DNA of 64,000 nucleotides from Rhodovulum sp. MB263 (GTDB lineage Bacteria; Pseudomonadota; Alphaproteobacteria; Rhodobacterales; Rhodobacteraceae). Position numbers and translations under genes: made by a program. Positions 53,016 to 62,784 of the stretch are shown here, piece after piece; positions within the stretch are counted from its first letter, which is position 1, and the number at the start of each line of letters is the position of its first letter. The stretch is from assembly GCF_002073975.1 (NCBI RefSeq), contig NZ_CP020384.1, positions 1,240,001-1,304,000 on the forward strand, in the 5' to 3' direction. The notes below the pieces were generated by a model. It was not told the origin of the DNA and ran no database searches. It saw only the letters and a program-made list of their open reading frames with translations.

Positions 53016-53422
53016 GCGGATACGCGAAACTCTTCGAACAGATGCTGGAGCAGAGCCACAAGATGGCCCGCACCTTCAACCCGGCGCTGGAGAGCTTCCA
53101 GGTGCACGGGTTCGACAAGCTGATCCCGACCATGCCCAAGGATTTCATGGACATGATGTGGGGCAACACCTTCAACCCCGAAGGGCTGGACAGCAAGACC
53201 CGGCTTCTGGTCGTGGTCGCGGGGCTGACGGTCCTGGGCGCGCAGGCCGATGCCCAGTTCAAGATCGCCGTGCGCCATGCGCTCGAGGCGGGGGCTACGG
53301 AACGCGAGATTGCCGAGGTGATCTACCAGATGGCGATGCTGGGCGGCATTCCCGCCATGAGCCGGGCGCTGGACTTGGCGCAGGCGGTATTCGACGACAA
53401 GGACGAGGAGACGGGCAAATGA
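53012..53422 (+). CDS. Carboxymuconolactone decarboxylase-fold protein, Cys-less, in the nuo operon
   Basis: A 136-residue helical protein of the carboxymuconolactone decarboxylase/AhpD superfamily. The middle ([20 protein letters not shown]) and helix [20 protein letters not shown] match the family, but the C-x-x-C redox motif of AhpD-type members is absent and the protein has no Cys. It overlaps nuoI and nuoJ by 4 bp at each end, so it is strictly cotranslated with complex I subunits. A role in complex I is inferred from this context only. Confidence 0.8.
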   Translation: MSGYAKLFEQMLEQSHKMARTFNPALESFQVHGFDKLIPTMPKDFMDMMWGNTFNPEGLDSKTRLLVVVAGLTVLGAQADAQFKIAVRHALEAGATEREIAEVIYQMAMLGGIPAMSRALDLAQAVFDDKDEETGK

Positions 53423-54033
53423 CCCTGGGTGAATTCGCGTTCTATGCGTTTTCGGTGGTGACCGTGGTCTCGGGCCTGTTCGTGGTCCTGGCACGCAACC
53501 CCGTGCATTCGGTCCTGTGGCTGATCCTGGCCTTTCTCAGCTCGGCCGGGCTCTTCGTGCTTCTGGGCGCCGAGTTCGTCGCGATGCTGATGGTCATCGT
53601 CTATGTCGGCGCCGTCGCCGTCTTGTTCCTCTTCGTGGTGATGATGCTCGATGTCGATTTCTCCGAGCTCAAGGCGAAGATGGCGGCCTATTTCCCGATT
53701 GCGGGGCTGATCGGCGCGGTGTTCCTGGCCCAGCTGGTGCTGGTCTTCGGGGTCTGGAAAAGCTCGGACGGCGCCGCTGCGCTGCGGGGCGCGCCGACGC
53801 CGGACCCGGCCGAGATCCACAACACTCTGGCTCTGGGGCAGCTCATCTATGTCGACTACATCCATCTCTTCCAGGCTGCGGGGCTGGTGCTCCTGGTCGC
53901 GATGGTCGGCGCCATCGTGCTGACCCTGCGCCACCGGCCGAACGTCAAGCGTCAGAACGTGCTGGCGCAGATGTACCGCGATCCGGCGAAGGCGATGGAG
54001 CTGAAGGATGTCAAACCGGGGCAGGGGCTGTGA
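53419..54033 (+). CDS. nuoJ: NADH-quinone oxidoreductase subunit J
   Basis: A five-TM membrane subunit (204 residues) with [20 protein letters not shown], the conserved [15 protein letters not shown] and the pi-bulge helix region [21 protein letters not shown]. It overlaps the upstream gene by ATGA. The C-terminal tail ([20 protein letters not shown]) is typical for alphaproteobacteria. 58 bp to nuoK. Confidence 0.96.
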   Translation: MTLGEFAFYAFSVVTVVSGLFVVLARNPVHSVLWLILAFLSSAGLFVLLGAEFVAMLMVIVYVGAVAVLFLFVVMMLDVDFSELKAKMAAYFPIAGLIGAVFLAQLVLVFGVWKSSDGAAALRGAPTPDPAEIHNTLALGQLIYVDYIHLFQAAGLVLLVAMVGAIVLTLRHRPNVKRQNVLAQMYRDPAKAMELKDVKPGQGL

Positions 54034-54091
54034 ACGGCCCCACGATCCCGGAACGGAAGGGACTAGCGGGCGGACGGCCCGGAGGAACGGA

Positions 54092-54397
54092 ATGATCGGA
54101 CTGGAACATTACCTGACGGTGGCCGCGGCGTTGTTCGTCATCGCCATCTTCGGGATCTTCGTGAACCGCAAGAACGTGATCGTCATCCTGATGTCGATCG
54201 AGCTGATGCTCTTGTCGGTCAATATCAACCTGGTCGCCTTCTCGGCCTATCTGGGCGATCTGGTCGGCCAGATCTTCACCATGTTCGTGCTGACCGTCGC
54301 CGCTGCCGAAGCCGCCATCGGGCTTGCCATCCTGGTCTGCTTCTTCCGCAACCGCGGCTCGATTGCGGTCGACGATGTCAACGTGATGAAAGGCTAG
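54092..54397 (+). CDS. nuoK: NADH-quinone oxidoreductase subunit K
   Basis: A 101-residue three-TM subunit. The two membrane Glu residues of the proton channel are in [19 protein letters not shown] and [14 protein letters not shown]. The ATG at 54092 follows CCGGAGGAACGGA; an in-frame upstream start would add an unrelated segment. Six bp before nuoL. Confidence 0.97.
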   Translation: MIGLEHYLTVAAALFVIAIFGIFVNRKNVIVILMSIELMLLSVNINLVAFSAYLGDLVGQIFTMFVLTVAAAEAAIGLAILVCFFRNRGSIAVDDVNVMKG

Positions 54398-54403
54398 GGG
54401 CTC

Positions 54404-56449
54404 ATGGAAAAGATCATCCTCTTCGCCCCGCTGATCGGCGCGCTTCTGTGCGGCTTCGGCTACCGGATGTTCGGCGAGAAGGCCGCGATGTGGATCACCA
54501 CGGCGATGGTGTTCCTGTCGATGCTGTTCTCCTGGGTCGTCTTCATGGGCTTCGACGGCGAGATGCGCCAGGTCGAGATCTTCCGCTGGATCGACAGCGG
54601 CAGCTTCGTGGCCGACTGGGCGATCCGCGTCGACCGGCTGACCGCGATCATGCTGATCGTGGTGACGACGGTCTCGGCCTTCGTCCATCTCTACAGCTTC
54701 GGCTACATGGCGCATGACCCGGAATGGCGCGAGGGCGAAAGCTACAAGCCGCGCTTCTTCGCCTATCTGTCCTTCTTCACCTTCACCATGCTCGCGCTGG
54801 TGACGGCCGACAACCTTGTCCAGCTGTTCTTCGGCTGGGAGGGCGTGGGCGTCGCCTCCTATCTGCTGATCGGATTCTATTACCGCAAACCCTCGGCCAA
54901 TGCCGCCGCGATCAAGGCCTTCGTGGTCAACCGGGTCGGCGATTTCGGCTTCCTGCTGGCGATGTTCGCGCTGTTCTTCCTGCTAGACAGCGTCCGCTTC
55001 GACGACATCTTCGACAAGGCGCCAGAGCTCGCGGCAACCCAGCTCAGCTTCCTGAGCGGCAGCTGGAACGCGGCCAATGTGGTGGGCGTTCTGCTCTTCA
55101 TCGGAGCGATGGGGAAATCGGCACAGCTTTTCCTCCATACCTGGCTGCCCGACGCGATGGAGGGGCCGACGCCGGTCTCGGCGCTGATCCACGCCGCGAC
55201 CATGGTCACGGCCGGGGTGTTCCTCGTCTGCCGGATGTCGCCGGTGCTGGAATTCGCCCCCGATGCCAAGAACATGATCGTCTTCATCGGCGCGGTCACC
55301 GCCTTCTTCGCAGCGACGGTGGGGCTGGTGCAGAACGACATCAAGCGCGTGATCGCCTATTCGACCTGTTCGCAGCTGGGCTACATGTTCGTGGCGGCGG
55401 GCGTCGGGGTCTATTCGGCGGCGATGTTCCACCTGCTGACGCATGCCTTCTTCAAGGCACTGCTGTTCCTCTGTGCGGGCTCGGTCATCCATGCCATGCA
55501 TCACGAACAGGACATGCGGAACTATGGCGGGCTCAGGAAGAAGATCCCCTTCACCTTCTGGACGATGGTGATCGGCACGCTGGCCATCACCGGCGTCGGC
55601 ATTCCGCTGACCCATATCGGCTTCGCGGGCTTCCTGTCTAAGGACGCCATCATCGAGAGCGCCTGGGGCGGGCATGCCTATTTCGCCTTCTGGATGCTCG
55701 TGATCGCCGCGGCCTTCACCAGCTTCTATTCCTGGCGGCTGATCTTCATGACCTTCTTCGGCGAGTCGCGGGGCGACCGGCACACTCATGAGCATGCCCA
55801 TGAAAGCCCCTCGACCATGCTGGTGCCGCTTGGCGTGCTGAGCGTCGGCGCGGTGCTTGCGGGCATGCTGTGGTACGGTAACTTCTTCGGCAGCCATGAC
55901 CAGGTGAACCGGTTCTACGGCGTGCCCTCGCATGAGGTCGTGGCCGGGATCGGCGATCATGGCGACACTGCCACCGAGAGCGCGGCCGCGCTGCCGGGGC
56001 AGGGGGCGATCTATACCGCGCCCGACAACCACGCGATGGAGAACGCCCATCACGCGCCCAAATGGGTCAAGGCCTCGCCCTTCCTGGCGATGCTGGCGGG
56101 CTTCGCCGTGGCCTGGATGTTCTACATCAAGTCGCCCGAGCTTCCGGTCCGGACCGCGCGTGCGGCCCGTCCGCTCTATTTGTTCCTGCTGAACAAGTGG
56201 TATTTCGACGAGCTTTATGACGCGATCATCGTCCAGCCCGCGCGCAATATCGGCCGGGCGCTCTGGAAGGGAGGCGATGGCGGCATCATCGATGGCGGCA
56301 TCAACGGGGTGGCGATGGGCATCGTGCCCTTCTTCACCCGCCTCGCGGGCCGGCTGCAGTCGGGCTATCTCTATCACTATGCCTTCGCCATGGTCATCGG
56401 CATTGCCGTACTCGTCACCTGGATGGCGCTGACCGGGGGAGCCCAGTAA
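54404..56449 (+). CDS. nuoL: NADH-quinone oxidoreductase subunit L
   Basis: The distal antiporter-like proton-pumping subunit with the long lateral helix. 681 residues. Key regions: [18 protein letters not shown] with the conserved channel Glu, [35 protein letters not shown] with Lys and His, and [16 protein letters not shown] His-rich stretch ([11 protein letters not shown]) near residue 465 is in a loop. The stop and nuoM start overlap by one base. Confidence 0.97.
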   Translation: MEKIILFAPLIGALLCGFGYRMFGEKAAMWITTAMVFLSMLFSWVVFMGFDGEMRQVEIFRWIDSGSFVADWAIRVDRLTAIMLIVVTTVSAFVHLYSFGYMAHDPEWREGESYKPRFFAYLSFFTFTMLALVTADNLVQLFFGWEGVGVASYLLIGFYYRKPSANAAAIKAFVVNRVGDFGFLLAMFALFFLLDSVRFDDIFDKAPELAATQLSFLSGSWNAANVVGVLLFIGAMGKSAQLFLHTWLPDAMEGPTPVSALIHAATMVTAGVFLVCRMSPVLEFAPDAKNMIVFIGAVTAFFAATVGLVQNDIKRVIAYSTCSQLGYMFVAAGVGVYSAAMFHLLTHAFFKALLFLCAGSVIHAMHHEQDMRNYGGLRKKIPFTFWTMVIGTLAITGVGIPLTHIGFAGFLSKDAIIESAWGGHAYFAFWMLVIAAAFTSFYSWRLIFMTFFGESRGDRHTHEHAHESPSTMLVPLGVLSVGAVLAGMLWYGNFFGSHDQVNRFYGVPSHEVVAGIGDHGDTATESAAALPGQGAIYTAPDNHAMENAHHAPKWVKASPFLAMLAGFAVAWMFYIKSPELPVRTARAARPLYLFLLNKWYFDELYDAIIVQPARNIGRALWKGGDGGIIDGGINGVAMGIVPFFTRLAGRLQSGYLYHYAFAMVIGIAVLVTWMALTGGAQ

Positions 56450-57990
56450 TGGACAACCTGCTTTCCATCATCACCTTCACGCCGCTGATCGCGGCGCTGA
56501 TCCTGGGCGTCTTCCTCAAGGGCGACAGCCCGTCGGACCAGACCAATGCGAAATGGGTGGCGCTGATCGCGACGACGGCGACCTTCCTGATCTCGCTTTT
56601 CGTGCTGTTCGAGTTCGATCCCTCCGATACCGGCTTCCAGTTCGTCGAGGACCGCTCCTGGCTTCTGGGCCTGCGCTACAAGATGGGCGTCGACGGGATC
56701 TCGGTCCTGTTCGTGATGCTCACCACCTTCCTGATGCCGATCACCATCGGCGCCTGCTGGACGGTGACGCACCGGGTCAAGGAATACATGATCGCCTTCC
56801 TGGTGCTAGAGACGCTGATGCTGGGCGTGTTCTGCGCGCTCGATCTGGTGCTCTTCTACCTGTTCTTCGAAGGCGGCCTGATCCCGATGTTCCTGATCAT
56901 CGGCATCTGGGGCGGCAAGGAGCGGATCTACGCCACCTTCAAGTTCTTCCTCTACACCTTCCTCGGCTCGGTGCTGATGCTGGTGGCGATGCTGGCGATG
57001 TATATCGATGCCGGCACCACCGACATCCCGACCCTGCTGACGCATCAGTTCAGCGCGGGCGACATCGTGATCGGCGGCAAGACCGTGGTCGGCGGCATGC
57101 AGACCTTCCTGTGGCTGGCCTTCCTCGCCTCTTTCGCGGTCAAGATGCCGATGTGGCCGGTCCATACCTGGCTGCCCGATGCCCACGTGCAGGCGCCGAC
57201 GGCGGGCTCGGTGGTGCTGGCGGCGATCATGCTGAAGATGGGGGGCTACGGCTTCCTGCGCTTCAGCCTGCCGATGTTCCCGGTGGCCTCGGATATCTGG
57301 GCGCCGCTGATCTTCTGGCTCTCGGCCATCGCCATCGTCTACACCTCGCTGGTGGCGCTTGCGCAGAAGGACATGAAGAAGCTGATCGCCTATTCCTCGG
57401 TCGCCCATATGGGCTACGTGACCATGGGGATCTTCGCGGCGAACCAGCAGGGCGTCGACGGCGCGATCTTCCAGATGCTGAGCCACGGCTTCGTCTCGGG
57501 CGCGCTCTTCCTTTGCGTCGGCGTCATCTATGACCGCATGCACACCCGCGAGATCGAGGCCTATGGCGGGCTCGTGAACCGGATGCCGGCCTATGCGCTG
57601 ATCTTCATGCTGTTCACCATGGCCAATGTCGGCCTGCCGGGCACCAGCGGCTTCATCGGCGAGTTCCTGACGCTGGCGGGCATCTTCCAGGTCAATACCT
57701 GGGTGGCGGCTGTCGCGGCGACCGGGGTGATCCTGTCGGCCGCCTATGCGCTCTGGCTCTATCGCCGGGTGGTGTTCGGCGACCTGATCAAGGAATCGCT
57801 CCGGACCATCGGCGACATGAACCTGCGCGAGCGGGCGATCTTCGCGCCGCTGGTGGCGATGACCCTGCTTCTGGGCGTCTATCCGGCATTGGTGACCGAC
57901 ATCATCGGGCCCTCGGTCGAGGCGCTTATTTCGAACTACCAGACGGCACTGGCCGAGACCGCGGTCTCGACCCAGCTGGCCGGAAACTGA
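56449..57990 (+). CDS. nuoM: NADH-quinone oxidoreductase subunit M
   Basis: Antiporter-like proton-pumping subunit, 513 residues and 14 predicted membrane helices. The channel Glu is in [18 protein letters not shown], the Lys in [20 protein letters not shown] and the second Lys in [18 protein letters not shown]. The block [15 protein letters not shown] is the usual C-terminal signature. Ten bp before nuoN. Confidence 0.97.
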   Translation: MDNLLSIITFTPLIAALILGVFLKGDSPSDQTNAKWVALIATTATFLISLFVLFEFDPSDTGFQFVEDRSWLLGLRYKMGVDGISVLFVMLTTFLMPITIGACWTVTHRVKEYMIAFLVLETLMLGVFCALDLVLFYLFFEGGLIPMFLIIGIWGGKERIYATFKFFLYTFLGSVLMLVAMLAMYIDAGTTDIPTLLTHQFSAGDIVIGGKTVVGGMQTFLWLAFLASFAVKMPMWPVHTWLPDAHVQAPTAGSVVLAAIMLKMGGYGFLRFSLPMFPVASDIWAPLIFWLSAIAIVYTSLVALAQKDMKKLIAYSSVAHMGYVTMGIFAANQQGVDGAIFQMLSHGFVSGALFLCVGVIYDRMHTREIEAYGGLVNRMPAYALIFMLFTMANVGLPGTSGFIGEFLTLAGIFQVNTWVAAVAATGVILSAAYALWLYRRVVFGDLIKESLRTIGDMNLRERAIFAPLVAMTLLLGVYPALVTDIIGPSVEALISNYQTALAETAVSTQLAGN

Positions 57991-58000
57991 GGGGAACGAG

Positions 58001-59443
58001 ATGATCTCTGACGATCTTTCCGTCGTCCTGCCGGAAATCATCCTTTCGGTCTACGCGATGCTGGCACTGGTCGGGGCCGTCTATACCGGCAAGGACAGGG
58101 CGGCACCGGTGATGGTCTGGACCACCTCGGCGCTGATGCTGGCGCTGGCGGTCTGGATCGGCGTGACCGCCGGGCCGACCAGAACCGCCTTCGGCGGCGC
58201 GCTGATCGATGACGGCTTCGCGCGCTTTGCCAAGGTGGTGGTGCTGGCCTCGGCCGCGCTTGTCATGCTGATGAGCCATGACTACATGCGGCGTCAGAAG
58301 ACGCTCCTGTTCGAATTCCCGGTGCTGATCACGCTCGGCGTCGTCGGCATGATGCTGATGGTCTCGGCGGGCGATCTGATGATGCTCTACATGGGGCTCG
58401 AGCTGCAATCGCTGGCGCTTTACGTCGTCGCCGCGATTCGGCGCGACAATATCCGCTCGACCGAGGCCGGGCTGAAATATTTCGTGCTGGGCGCGCTGTC
58501 CTCGGGGCTTCTGCTTTACGGCGCGTCGCTGACCTATGGCTATGCCGGCACCACGCTGTTCTCGGGCATCCTCGCCTCGATCGGCGACGGTCCGATCGGC
58601 GTCGGGCTTCTCTTCGGGCTGGTCTTCATGATCACCGGGCTGGCCTTCAAGATCTCGGCCGTGCCCTTCCACATGTGGACGCCCGACGTTTATGAGGGCG
58701 CGCCGACGCCGGTGACCGCCTTCTTCGCGACGGCGCCCAAGATGGCGGCCATCGCGCTTTTCGCGCGGGTGCTGTTCGATGCCTTCGGCTCGGTGCCGGA
58801 CGACTGGGGGCAGGTGCTGGCGGTGCTTGCGCTGCTGTCGATGTTCCTTGGCGCCTTCGCCGGGATCGGCCAGCGCAACTTCAAGCGGCTGATGGCCTAT
58901 TCCTCGATCGCGCATATGGGCTTTGCGCTGATGGGGCTGGTTGCGGGCACCGCGCTCGGCGTGCAGGCGATGCTGGTCTACATGGCGATCTATGTCACCA
59001 TGAGCATCGGCACCTTCGCCTTCATCATGGGCATGGAGAAGGACGGCCAGCCGGTCACCGACATCCGCAGCCTGCACATGTATGCCTCGGTCGAGCCGCT
59101 GAAGGCGCTGGCGCTGATGATGCTGATGTTCAGCCTGGCGGGCGTGCCGCCCTTCGTCGGCTTCTTCGGCAAGTTCTACGTCATCCGGGCGGCCGTCGAT
59201 GCAGGCTATGTCTGGCTGGCGGTGGCGGGCGTGATCGCCTCGGTGATCTCGGCCTTCTACTACCTGCGCATCGTCTTCTACATGTATTTCGGGGACGAGG
59301 GCGACCGCAGGCTGGACGGCTCGATGCCGCCGGTGATGTGGGGCATCATGATGGCCGCCTCCTTCGCCATGATCCTCGGCGTCGTGAACCTGTTCGGCGT
59401 CGAGGGGCTTGCACTCGCTGCGGCCCAGACCCTTGTCAACTGA
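58001..59443 (+). CDS. nuoN: NADH-quinone oxidoreductase subunit N
   Basis: Third antiporter-like subunit, 480 residues and 14 helices. Channel residues are in [17 protein letters not shown] (Glu), [21 protein letters not shown] (Lys) and [19 protein letters not shown] (Lys). GAGGGGAACGAG precedes the ATG. It is the last nuo gene, but birA starts inside it, so transcription probably continues through birA, coaX and rnj. Confidence 0.97.
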   Translation: MISDDLSVVLPEIILSVYAMLALVGAVYTGKDRAAPVMVWTTSALMLALAVWIGVTAGPTRTAFGGALIDDGFARFAKVVVLASAALVMLMSHDYMRRQKTLLFEFPVLITLGVVGMMLMVSAGDLMMLYMGLELQSLALYVVAAIRRDNIRSTEAGLKYFVLGALSSGLLLYGASLTYGYAGTTLFSGILASIGDGPIGVGLLFGLVFMITGLAFKISAVPFHMWTPDVYEGAPTPVTAFFATAPKMAAIALFARVLFDAFGSVPDDWGQVLAVLALLSMFLGAFAGIGQRNFKRLMAYSSIAHMGFALMGLVAGTALGVQAMLVYMAIYVTMSIGTFAFIMGMEKDGQPVTDIRSLHMYASVEPLKALALMMLMFSLAGVPPFVGFFGKFYVIRAAVDAGYVWLAVAGVIASVISAFYYLRIVFYMYFGDEGDRRLDGSMPPVMWGIMMAASFAMILGVVNLFGVEGLALAAAQTLVN

Positions 59444-60197
59444 GGTCGAGGGCTGGCACTGGCCGGCCGGACATGACCTGATCCTGCTCGATGAGGTCGA
59501 CAGCACCATGGCAGAGGCGCGCCGGCGGCGCGACCTCGTCCGGCCCACCTGGATCGTCGCCCGCCGCCAGACGGCGGGCGTCGGCCGCCGGGGCAGGGCC
59601 TGGGGGGCGCCGTCGGGCAATCTGGCCGCGACCCTCGTCTTTTCGCCCGGATGTCCTCCGGCGACGGCAGCGCTCTATTCTTTCGTCACCTCCTTTGCGC
59701 TTTACGCCACCTGTCTGGCCTATCTCGACAATCGCGACGCCATCACGCTGAAATGGCCCAATGACGTGCTGCTGAATGGCGGCAAGATGGCGGGCATCCT
59801 GCTTGAATCCGAAGGCACGGTGTCCGGGGTCGGGCGGCTGTCGATCGGGCTGGGGGTCAATCTGAACGCCCTTCCCGACGCCGCCACCGTCGAGCCCCGC
59901 GCGCTGATGCCCGCCACCCTGGCCGAAGAGATCGGTGAGCCCGTCGATCCGCTCGAATTCCTGTCCTTCTTTGCCGAGCATTTCGACCATCAGGACCGGT
60001 TCTTCCGGCAGAACGGCTTCGGACCGCTGCGCTCGGCCTGGCTCGAACGCGCGGCACGGCTCGGCGATACCATCACCGCGCGCATGGGCGCCGAGGAAAT
60101 CTCGGGCCGTTTCCTGACGGTGGACGAAGACGGGCAGCTTGTCATAGAGACGCCCGGCGGCCGACGTGCGATTGCCGCTGCGGACGTGTTCTTCTGA
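59433..60197 (+). CDS. birA: Biotin--[acetyl-CoA-carboxylase] ligase, monofunctional
   Basis: Attaches biotin to carboxyl-carrier proteins through biotinyl-AMP. The protein has no N-terminal DNA-binding domain, so it is not a repressor. Motifs: LLDEVDSTM, the adenylate loop [20 protein letters not shown] (GRGRxG type), [18 protein letters not shown] and SIGLGVNLN. The start is uncertain: TTG at 59433 ([14 protein letters not shown], overlapping nuoN by 11 bp) is used; a TTG at 59409 is also possible. About 254 residues. Followed by coaX at 14 bp. Confidence 0.9.
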   Translation: MSTEVEGWHWPAGHDLILLDEVDSTMAEARRRRDLVRPTWIVARRQTAGVGRRGRAWGAPSGNLAATLVFSPGCPPATAALYSFVTSFALYATCLAYLDNRDAITLKWPNDVLLNGGKMAGILLESEGTVSGVGRLSIGLGVNLNALPDAATVEPRALMPATLAEEIGEPVDPLEFLSFFAEHFDHQDRFFRQNGFGPLRSAWLERAARLGDTITARMGAEEISGRFLTVDEDGQLVIETPGGRRAIAAADVFF

Positions 60198-60211
60198 CCG
60201 GGGGGATCCCC

Positions 60212-60991
60212 ATGCTTCTCTGCATCGATTGCGGCAATACCAATACGGTCTTCTCGCTCTGGGACGGCACGCGGTTTCTCTGCACGCTGCGCACCGCGAC
60301 CGAACATACCCGCACGGCCGATCAGTATTACGTCTGGTTCTCGACCCTGCTCGAGCGCTACGGGATCGAGCCCGAGATCGCGGATGTGATCATCTCGTCG
60401 ACGGTGCCGCGGGTGGTGTTCAACCTGCGAGTCTTCACCGACCGCTTCTTCGGGCTGCGACCGCTGGTCGTTGGCAAGCCCGAATGCCTGCTGCCGCATA
60501 TGGCGCGGGTCGATCAGGGCACCAATGTCGGGCCCGATCGGCTGGTCAACTCGGCCGGGGCCTTCGACCGGCATGGCGGCGATCTGATCGTGGTCGATTT
60601 CGGCACCGCCACCACCTTCGACGTGGTCGCCCATGACGGTGCCTATGTCGGCGGCGTGATCGCGCCCGGGGTCAATCTCAGCCTCGAGGCGCTGCACATG
60701 GCGGCGGCTGCGCTGCCGCATGTGGACGTGACCCAGCCGCCGCAGGTGATCGGCACCAACACCGTCGCCTGCATGCAATCGGGGGTCTTCTGGGGCTATG
60801 TCGGTCTCGTGCGCGAGATCTGCGACCGGATCCGGGCGGAATACGACCGGCCGATGCGGATTATCGGCACCGGGGGGCTTGCGCCGCTCTTCGCACAGGG
60901 CGATGTCCTGTTCGACTGCATCGAAGACGATCTGACCATGCACGGCCTGACCGTGATCCACGCCTATAACAAGGAAAACGGGGCGACATGA
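60212..60991 (+). CDS. coaX: Type III pantothenate kinase
   Basis: Phosphorylates pantothenate, the first step of coenzyme A synthesis; type III enzymes are not feedback-inhibited by CoA. The 259-residue protein has the ASKHA-fold motifs LLCIDCGNTNTVFSLWDG, the catalytic Asp in GPDRLVNSAGA, VVDFGTATTFDVV and IGTGGLAPLF. It starts 14 bp after birA (GGGGGGATCC upstream) and overlaps rnj by 4 bp, the birA-coaX-rnj order being frequent after nuo in alphaproteobacteria. Confidence 0.96.
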   Translation: MLLCIDCGNTNTVFSLWDGTRFLCTLRTATEHTRTADQYYVWFSTLLERYGIEPEIADVIISSTVPRVVFNLRVFTDRFFGLRPLVVGKPECLLPHMARVDQGTNVGPDRLVNSAGAFDRHGGDLIVVDFGTATTFDVVAHDGAYVGGVIAPGVNLSLEALHMAAAALPHVDVTQPPQVIGTNTVACMQSGVFWGYVGLVREICDRIRAEYDRPMRIIGTGGLAPLFAQGDVLFDCIEDDLTMHGLTVIHAYNKENGAT

Positions 60992-62658
60992 GCAAGAACA
61001 GACTGATCTACCTTCCCCTCGGCGGCGCCGGGGAAATCGGCATGAACGCCTATGTCTATGGCTATGGCGCTCCGGGGAAGGAGCGTCTGATCCTCGTCGA
61101 CCTGGGCGTCACCTTCCCCAACATGGAGACGAGCCCCGGCGTCGATCTGATCTTCGCCGACATGAGCTGGCTCGAGGAACGCCGCGACCGGCTCGAGGCG
61201 ATCTTCATCACCCATGCCCATGAGGACCATGTCGGCGCGCTCGGCCATCTCTGGCCGCGCCTCGGCGCGCGGGTCTATGCCCGGCCCTTCACCGCCAATA
61301 TCGCCTGCCACAAGATGGAGGATCAGGGCCAGGATCCCGGGAAGATCACCGTGGTCGAGCCCTGGCCCGCCCGGATCAATGCGGGGCCGTTCCAGGTCTC
61401 TTACCTGCCGGTGTCGCATTCGATCCCCGAAAGCTCGGGGCTGGTGATCGACACGCCCGTGGGGCGGATCGTTCATACCGGCGATTTCAAGCTCGACCGC
61501 ACGCCCATCGTCGGCGACCCGTTCGACCCGGATCTCTGGGGACAGGTCGCGGCCGAGGGGGTCAAGGTGCTGACCTGCGACTCGACCAATGTCTTCTCGC
61601 CCAATCCGGGCCGGTCGGAAACCACGCTGGGGCCGGCGATCCGCCAGCTTGTCGAGCGCGCCGAGGGCATGGTCGTGGCCACCACCTTCGCCTCGAATAT
61701 CGCGCGGCTGAAGACCCTGGCCGAGGCCGGGCGCGATGCCGGACGTTCGATCTGCCTGCTGGGCCGGGCGATGCGCCGGATGGTCGAGGCCGGGATCGAA
61801 AGCGGCGTGCTGACCGATTTTCCCAAGGTCGTCAGCCCCGAAGAGGCGGCCGATCTGCCCCGCGACAAGGTGATGCTGATCGTGACCGGCAGCCAGGGCG
61901 AACGGCGCGCGGCCTCGGCCCAGCTCTCCCGTGGCAAGTATATGGGGCTCAGCCTCGCCGAGGGCGACATGTTCCTGTTCTCGTCGAAGACCATTCCCGG
62001 AAACGAGCGCGAGGTGATCCGCATCATCAACGCGCTCTCCGAGATGGGCGTGGATGTGGTGTCGGACGACGCCGATCTTTATCACGTCTCGGGCCATGCC
62101 AACCGGCCGGACCTGTCGCGTATCCATACGCTGATGAAGCCGGATATGGTGGTGCCGATGCATGGCGAACACCGTCACCTGCGCGAGCATGTCAAGCTTG
62201 CCGCCGAAAACGGCCTGCCGGCCGTGGTGGCGGTCAACGGCACGATGCTGGATCTCACCGGCACGCGGCCGCAGCCGGCCGAGTTCGTCGAGACCGGGCG
62301 GACCTATCTGGACGGCTCGGTGCAGATCGGGGCGCTTGACGGCATCGTGCGCGACCGGATCCGGATGGCGCTGAGGGGGCTCGTGGTGGTGACCGCGATC
62401 CTCGACGAGGAGGACGAGCCGCTGGGCGAGCCCTGGGTCGAGCTGAACGGCCTGCCCGAGACCGGGCGGTCGCGCGCGGCGCTGTCGGAGGTGCTCGAAG
62501 AGGATCTCGACCAGTTCCTGCGCCGCGCCGATGACAAGACCCTGGCCGATGACGACAAGCTCGAGGAGGCTATGCGCCGTATCGTGCGCCAGACCGCCCA
62601 GGCCGAGATCGGCAAGAAGCCCGAGGTGATCGTGGTGATCAGCCGGCTCAGCGCCTGA
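60988..62658 (+). CDS. rnj: Ribonuclease J
   Basis: A metallo-beta-lactamase/beta-CASP ribonuclease with endo- and 5'-3' exonuclease activity used in RNA decay and rRNA maturation. 556 residues. Metal motif FITHAHEDHVGAL (H-x-H-x-D-H), VSHSIPESSGLVIDT, VHTGDFKLD, and beta-CASP motifs CDSTNVFSPNPGRSE, VTGSQGE and HVSGHANRPDL, then PMHGEHRHL. The C-terminal dimerisation domain follows. It overlaps coaX by ATGA and is followed by two hairpins. Confidence 0.96.
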   Translation: MSKNRLIYLPLGGAGEIGMNAYVYGYGAPGKERLILVDLGVTFPNMETSPGVDLIFADMSWLEERRDRLEAIFITHAHEDHVGALGHLWPRLGARVYARPFTANIACHKMEDQGQDPGKITVVEPWPARINAGPFQVSYLPVSHSIPESSGLVIDTPVGRIVHTGDFKLDRTPIVGDPFDPDLWGQVAAEGVKVLTCDSTNVFSPNPGRSETTLGPAIRQLVERAEGMVVATTFASNIARLKTLAEAGRDAGRSICLLGRAMRRMVEAGIESGVLTDFPKVVSPEEAADLPRDKVMLIVTGSQGERRAASAQLSRGKYMGLSLAEGDMFLFSSKTIPGNEREVIRIINALSEMGVDVVSDDADLYHVSGHANRPDLSRIHTLMKPDMVVPMHGEHRHLREHVKLAAENGLPAVVAVNGTMLDLTGTRPQPAEFVETGRTYLDGSVQIGALDGIVRDRIRMALRGLVVVTAILDEEDEPLGEPWVELNGLPETGRSRAALSEVLEEDLDQFLRRADDKTLADDDKLEEAMRRIVRQTAQAEIGKKPEVIVVISRLSA

Positions 62659-62667
62659 GCCGAGCAG

Positions 62668-62699
62668 GGAAGGGCGCCGTCAGGGGCCCTTCCGCTTTT
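62668..62699 (+). terminator. Rho-independent terminator of rnj
   Basis: GGAAGGGC (62668-62675) and GCCCTTCC (62686-62693) form an 8-bp stem with a 10-base loop, followed by GCTTTTC, ten bases after the rnj stop. It should end the long nuo-birA-coaX-rnj transcript. Confidence 0.75.
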
Positions 62700-62702
62700 C
62701 CC

Positions 62703-62740
62703 ACATGAAAAAGGCGCCCCGCGGGGCGCCTTTTTCATGT
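62703..62740. terminator. Perfect 38-bp palindromic bidirectional terminator
   Basis: The left half ACATGAAAAAGGCGCCCCG is followed by its exact reverse complement. The GC stem flanked by A and T runs gives a rho-independent terminator in both directions, between the convergent rnj and DEAD-box helicase genes. Confidence 0.9.
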
Positions 62741-62784
62741 CTCTGCACGCGCCCCGTCGGGGCGCGGCGATCTCTGTCAGAGCG

